Origin: JBAYZQ01 sp041672385
Lineage (GTDB): Bacteria > Spirochaetota > Spirochaetia > Sphaerochaetales > Sphaerochaetaceae
NCBI GenBank assembly: GCA_041672385.1
Contig: JBAYZQ010000106.1
Location: 1 to 8,078, forward strand
Direction of reading: 5' to 3'
DNA: 8,078 nucleotides
Shown here: positions 5,080 to 8,078 of the stretch, piece by piece
How positions within the stretch are numbered: position 1 is the stretch's first letter
Layout: the number at the start of each line of letters is the position of its first letter
The notes under the pieces: model-generated
Database searches by the model: none
What the model was told of the DNA's origin: nothing
Seen by the model: only the letters and a program-made list of their open reading frames with translations
Translations under genes and position numbers: made by a program

Positions 5080-6063
5080 ATGGAAAAAGAAAGAATAAAG
5101 AAAATGGCAAAAAACAATATGGTTATTGTATTTTTAGTATTACTATGTTTAACCTTTTGTTTAGCTACTAGTACTTTTTTAACTATGAGAAATATTATGA
5201 ACCTTATTTCTCAAATGTGTATTAATGCTTTATTAGCATCTGGCCTAACTTTTGTAATAATTCTTGGTGGTATTGATATCGCTGTAGGTTCTACAGCAGC
5301 TTTTGCTGGTGTGATTGCAGCAATGGTTGGATTGGTTCTTCCCTTAAATAATTTTATAGCTGCTGTTGTTTTGATTGTAGTCGCAATAATAGTTGGTGGT
5401 TTAGCAGGTTTATTTACAGGTGTAATGGTTACCAAACTTCATGTAGTTCCAATGATTTGTACTTTGGCTATGATGGTTATTTTAAGAGGATTAACCTATG
5501 TTGTAACCGGTGGTACCGCCGTTTATGGTTTACCTTCAAGCTTTTCAATGTTAGGAGCTGGAAGATTATTTCATTCGGAAACTTACCCTAATGGGATATT
5601 CCCAATTATCGTAATATTTACAGTAATAGTTATTAGCGCTATGCATATATTACTTTCAAAAACAGTTTTTGGAAGGCATGTTTATGCAAGTGGTTCTAAT
5701 CCTGAAGTAGCAAGATTAAGTGGTATTAATGTTGATAAGGTTAATATTATTTCATACACACTGTGTGGAATTACAGCCGCTTTCGGAGGTGTGTTGGTTG
5801 CTTCTAAACTTCAAAATGGACAGCCAGCTGCTTGTACAGGTTACGAGATGTATGCAATTGCTTCTACTGTATTGGGTGGAACATCTCTTACTGGTGGTAG
5901 TGGATCAGTGGGTAGAGCAATGTATGGTTGTGCTATAATTGCTGTTATTAATAATGGCATGAATTTAATGCATATTTCATCTTATTGGCAACAAGTAGTT
6001 GTTGGTTTAATTATTCTCCTAGCAGTTATTGTAGATTTGAATTCTAAGATTAAGAAGGACTAA
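5080..6063 (+). CDS. Sugar ABC transporter permease (RbsC type)
   Basis: A 327-residue inner-membrane protein of the BPD_transp_2 family, forming a homodimeric channel for the sugar. Hydrophobic segments can be seen near residues 13-33, 43-63, 70-88, 91-118, 122-143, 172-193, 224-243, 256-272 and 281-320, so about eight to ten membrane spans, as in RbsC. Family landmarks are GGIDIAVGS (63-71), the cytoplasmic coupling loop FGRHVYASGSNPEVARLSGINVDKV (197-221) that contacts the ATPase, and LGGTSLTGGSGSVGRAMYG (265-283). The start at 5080 has only AGAGG at 5062-5066, 13 bases away, so translation may be coupled to the ATPase gene that ends eight bases upstream. An alternative ATG at 5104 (MAKNNM) has no better site. 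The lysine-rich C-terminal tail NSKIKKD fits an inside location by the positive-inside rule. Confidence 0.94.
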   Translation: MEKERIKKMAKNNMVIVFLVLLCLTFCLATSTFLTMRNIMNLISQMCINALLASGLTFVIILGGIDIAVGSTAAFAGVIAAMVGLVLPLNNFIAAVVLIVVAIIVGGLAGLFTGVMVTKLHVVPMICTLAMMVILRGLTYVVTGGTAVYGLPSSFSMLGAGRLFHSETYPNGIFPIIVIFTVIVISAMHILLSKTVFGRHVYASGSNPEVARLSGINVDKVNIISYTLCGITAAFGGVLVASKLQNGQPAACTGYEMYAIASTVLGGTSLTGGSGSVGRAMYGCAIIAVINNGMNLMHISSYWQQVVVGLIILLAVIVDLNSKIKKD

Positions 6064-6066
6064 TCC

Positions 6067-7038
6067 ATGGATAAATACTATTTAACCATGGATATTGGAG
6101 CTACGAAAACCTCTAGTGCTTTATTTAACCAAGAAGGAACTTTACTAGATAATTTTGTTGCATTAGCAAAATCAAAAACTTATGAAGGGCAAGAAGCCGT
6201 ATACCAAAATACTAAATCCGTATTAGATGTGGTGATTGAGCATTTTTCTTTAAATATGGATAAAGTTCAAGCCATAGGAGTAGGAAGTCCTGGGCCGTTA
6301 GATTCTAAAAAAGGAATCATTATTCATGCCCCATTGATGGGTTGGAGAAATTTTCCAATAGTAGAAAAATTAGAAAAAAACTATAAAAAGAAAGTTTTTT
6401 TAGATAATGATGGAAATTTAGGAGCTCTAGCGGAAGTAAGATGTGGAGTTGCTAAAGGATTATCAAATATTCTTTATATGACGGTAAGCACTGGTTGTGG
6501 TGGAGGAATAATCATTAACAACCAAGTTTATCATGGAGTAACAGATGGCGCTGGAGAAGTGGGACATATGACAATTGATCCAAATGGTTTAGATTGTCCC
6601 TGTGGTAGCAAAGGTTGTTTTGAATTGTATGCTTCTGGAACAGCAATGAATTTAAAGATGCAACATGATATGGAAGCAGGTGAAAAAAGTAGAGTCTTCG
6701 AATTAGCGGAATATGATAAAACAAAAATTAATGGATATTTGTTAGATATTGCTGCTAGTGAAGGGGAAAAATACGCCTTGGATTTGTTTAAAAAAGAAGG
6801 ATATTACCTAGGAGTAAGTATAGCTAATCAATTTAATATGATGAATCCTGAATGTATTGTTTTGGGTGGAGGAGTAACCAAATCAAAAAGATTCTTCCAC
6901 GATGAATTAATAAAAACTTTAAAAAAGTATTGTATTCAGGAAGTAAAAGAAGACTCTGTTAGATATTCTACACTAAACGATAGAGTAGTATTGTATGGCG
7001 CTTTTTTCAATGTTAAAGAAAAAATGTTAAGAGATTAA
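6067..7038 (+). CDS. ROK-family sugar kinase (glucokinase/fructokinase/allose-kinase type)
   Basis: A 323-residue cytoplasmic kinase that should phosphorylate the incoming sugar with ATP, typically at C6. It lacks the N-terminal helix-turn-helix of ROK repressors, so it is the enzyme type. Motifs in order: phosphate 1 loop DIGATK (9-14), GVGSPGP (71-77), FLDNDGN (111-117) with catalytic Asp115, phosphate 2 TVSTGCGGGI (139-148), sugar-binding GEVGHMTIDP (163-172), the zinc motif formed by His167 with Cys177, Cys179 and Cys184 in CPCGSKGC, and adenosine loop VLGGGV (265-270). All expected catalytic and zinc residues are present. AAGGA at 6055-6059 is seven bases from the ATG, which favours this start over the in-frame ATG at residue 8. 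It starts three bases after the permease stop, so the two are surely co-transcribed. ROK proteins acting on glucose, fructose, allose and N-acylated sugars look alike here; the downstream aldolase favours a path through a ketohexose phosphate. Confidence 0.93.
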   Translation: MDKYYLTMDIGATKTSSALFNQEGTLLDNFVALAKSKTYEGQEAVYQNTKSVLDVVIEHFSLNMDKVQAIGVGSPGPLDSKKGIIIHAPLMGWRNFPIVEKLEKNYKKKVFLDNDGNLGALAEVRCGVAKGLSNILYMTVSTGCGGGIIINNQVYHGVTDGAGEVGHMTIDPNGLDCPCGSKGCFELYASGTAMNLKMQHDMEAGEKSRVFELAEYDKTKINGYLLDIAASEGEKYALDLFKKEGYYLGVSIANQFNMMNPECIVLGGGVTKSKRFFHDELIKTLKKYCIQEVKEDSVRYSTLNDRVVLYGAFFNVKEKMLRD

Positions 7039-7048
7039 GGAGAAAAAA

Positions 7049-7906
7049 ATGGCACTTGTTACATTACAAGAAATTCTTGCTGATACAAGAAAAAGAGGAT
7101 ATGGGGTTGGAGGATTTAACTTCAATGGTTATGAAGATGCCCAAGGAATGGTTGATGCAGCTAGAGATATGAAGTCTCCAGTTATTTTAATGGCTTCTAT
7201 GGGAGCTTTAAAATATATTGGGTTGCATCAAGTAGTAGGAATGATAGAAGGAATGGCTGAAGAAGCTAAAGTTCCAATTTGCTTACACTTAGATCATGCT
7301 ACAGATATAGATTTAATTAGAGCAGCAATAGATGCAGGTTTTTCCTCTGTAATGTGTGATTCATCTGCAATGCCTTATGAAGAAAATATTAAAAGAACGA
7401 TTATTATTACAAAATATGCTAGAAGATTTCCTTGCTCCGTTGAAGCTGAATTAGGAAAAGTTGGAGGACAAGAGGACAATATTAATGTTTCAACTAGAGA
7501 AGCTACTTTTACAGATCCTAAAGATGTCCCACGTTATGTTAATGAAACCAATATTGATGCTTTGGCAATTGCTTTTGGTTCTGTTCATGGTTTTTATAAA
7601 GCTGAACCAAAATTAGATTTCCCAAGATTAGAAAAAATCTTAAGTCTTACAGATGTTCCTATTGTATTACATGGAGGTACTGGTATTTTAGAAGAAGATT
7701 TTATAAAATGTATAAAGATGGGTTTGAGTAAAATTAATGTTGGTACAGAGTTCAAGAAAGCTTATTCTGATGCGCTAAGAAAAGCTTGTTCTGAGCTTCC
7801 AGCGGAACAATTTGACCCTAGGAAATTTATGCAACCAGTAAAAGATGTTTGTTATCAAATTGCTAAACATAAATTTGAGTTATTTGGTAGCGTAAATAAG
7901 GCTTAA
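7049..7906 (+). CDS. Class II ketose-1,6-bisphosphate aldolase (GatY/KbaY-like)
   Basis: A 285-residue zinc-dependent aldolase cleaving a ketohexose 1,6-bisphosphate to dihydroxyacetone phosphate and glyceraldehyde 3-phosphate. Length and residue numbering match the E. coli tagatose-bisphosphate aldolases GatY/KbaY: catalytic Asp82 and zinc ligand His83 in HLDHATD, His180 in FGSVHGFYK and His208 in VLHGGTG, with phosphate-binding residues in AELGKVGG (133-140), GGTG (209-212) and NVGTEF (230-235). The start has an ideal site, AAGGAG at 7037-7042, six bases from the ATG. It follows the ROK gene by ten bases and is followed after two bases by a PfkA start. The pair kinase plus PfkA plus aldolase suggests a complete hexose-to-triose route. 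Tagatose- and fructose-bisphosphate aldolases of this subfamily cannot be told apart by eye, and related enzymes in inositol breakdown (IolJ) also look similar. Confidence 0.93.
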   Translation: MALVTLQEILADTRKRGYGVGGFNFNGYEDAQGMVDAARDMKSPVILMASMGALKYIGLHQVVGMIEGMAEEAKVPICLHLDHATDIDLIRAAIDAGFSSVMCDSSAMPYEENIKRTIIITKYARRFPCSVEAELGKVGGQEDNINVSTREATFTDPKDVPRYVNETNIDALAIAFGSVHGFYKAEPKLDFPRLEKILSLTDVPIVLHGGTGILEEDFIKCIKMGLSKINVGTEFKKAYSDALRKACSELPAEQFDPRKFMQPVKDVCYQIAKHKFELFGSVNKA

Positions 7907-7908
7907 TT

Positions 7909-7974
7909 ATGAAGATAGCAGTAATTACAAGTGGTGGGGATTCTCCCGGAATGAATCCCAGGACCGGCGTTTAA
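7909..7974 (+). CDS. pfkA: 6-phosphofructokinase (PfkA type), 5' fragment broken after 16 codons
   Basis: The first 16 codons read MKIAVITSGGDSPGMN, the almost invariant PfkA N-terminus with the ATP-binding GGDSPGMN loop; the family continues with Ala-Ala/Val-Arg. Here the match stops at base 7956, and the frame reads five unrelated codons to a stop at 7972-7974. A full enzyme would have about 320 residues and would convert fructose 6-phosphate, and in many cases tagatose 6-phosphate, to the 1,6-bisphosphate used by the aldolase just upstream. TAAGG at 7897-7901 is seven bases from the ATG and the gene starts two bases after the aldolase stop, so it belongs to the operon. The break coincides with the switch to the symporter fragment on the other strand and may be artificial, in which case the real gene is intact. 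Confidence 0.8.
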   Translation: MKIAVITSGGDSPGMNPRTGV

Positions 7975-8078
7975 ATTCAAATCATAAGTAAAACAAGCAG
8001 GAAAGATTATCAAACCAGCCATAATAGCAACCATTGTATCTAGGCCAATAATCCTTAAAGATTCACCAGTTAAAGAGT
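7957..8078 (-). CDS. Neurotransmitter:sodium symporter (NSS) family protein, internal fragment
   Basis: Read on the minus strand from 8076 to 7957, an uninterrupted 40-codon frame gives SLTGESLRIIGLDTMVAIMA followed by GLIIFPACFTYDLNLNAGPG. This is the pattern of a central membrane span and the following loop in bacterial NSS (SNF) transporters of the YocR/YhdH/LeuT group, where a DT.VA..AGL.IFPA.F...... AGPGL.F.TLP motif is usual. Such proteins are sodium-coupled amino-acid symporters of about 450 residues. Both ends are missing: one lies beyond the window edge, the other is cut after GPG at the junction with pfkA. No start, promoter or stop of its own is visible. It has no functional link to the sugar operon. 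Recognition is from memory of the family motif over 40 residues. Confidence 0.65.

Noticed and set aside
1247..7906. A myo-inositol operon, since PfkB kinase (IolC-like), class II aldolase (IolJ-like) and a CUT2 importer occur together.
   Set aside because: No inositol dehydrogenase or IolB/D/E genes are present, while ROK kinase and PfkA, which inositol breakdown does not use, are in the operon.
1..8078. CRISPR arrays, tRNA or rRNA genes, insertion sequences and phage genes.
   Set aside because: No regularly spaced repeats, no tRNA-like cloverleaf or CCA end, no rRNA segments and no transposase or integrase motifs were seen on either strand.

Overview
The window is strongly AT-rich, with Shine-Dalgarno motifs close to AAGGAG before most genes, compact bacterial operon spacing and standard bacterial code. 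The sugar-binding protein has an ordinary signal peptidase I signal and no lipobox cysteine, so a free periplasmic protein and a two-membrane cell are likely. The mature start (AEGTNEK...) resembles spirochaete binding proteins. A low-GC spirochaete or a relative is my best guess, at modest confidence, from protein style rather than any marker gene.

Layout. Bases 1-293 hold no convincing gene, only AT-rich DNA with two small hairpins. An 87-residue XRE-type DNA-binding protein follows (294-557), then a VOC/glyoxalase-fold protein whose real start is probably GTG at 770. Convergent with it, on the minus strand, is a PfkB-family sugar kinase (start at 2218). Its 340-base upstream region (2219-2558) is a divergent control region carrying two opposed promoters and several inverted repeats. 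On the plus strand from 2559 runs an operon: periplasmic sugar-binding protein, double-domain ABC ATPase, membrane permease, ROK-family sugar kinase, class II ketose-bisphosphate aldolase, and the first codons of a PfkA-type 6-phosphofructokinase.

How it fits together. The three ABC genes form a complete ribose-type (CUT2) sugar importer. ROK kinase, PfkA and GatY/KbaY-like aldolase would carry an imported hexose through hexose 6-phosphate and ketohexose 1,6-bisphosphate to two triose phosphates. The divergent PfkB kinase may phosphorylate the same or a related sugar. A ketohexose such as tagatose, fructose or allulose fits the enzyme set; the exact substrate cannot be read from sequence. No dedicated regulator lies next to the operon.

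The right end is abnormal. After 16 perfect PfkA codons the sequence switches abruptly at about 7957 to the opposite strand of an unrelated gene, an internal piece of a neurotransmitter:sodium symporter (NSS) family transporter, which runs off the window. Both pieces are broken exactly inside conserved motifs, so a chimeric join (assembly or amplification artefact) is more likely than a real rearrangement. I see no clearly new biological system: the core is a coherent, mostly conventional sugar-catabolism locus with an interesting control region and a suspicious terminus.
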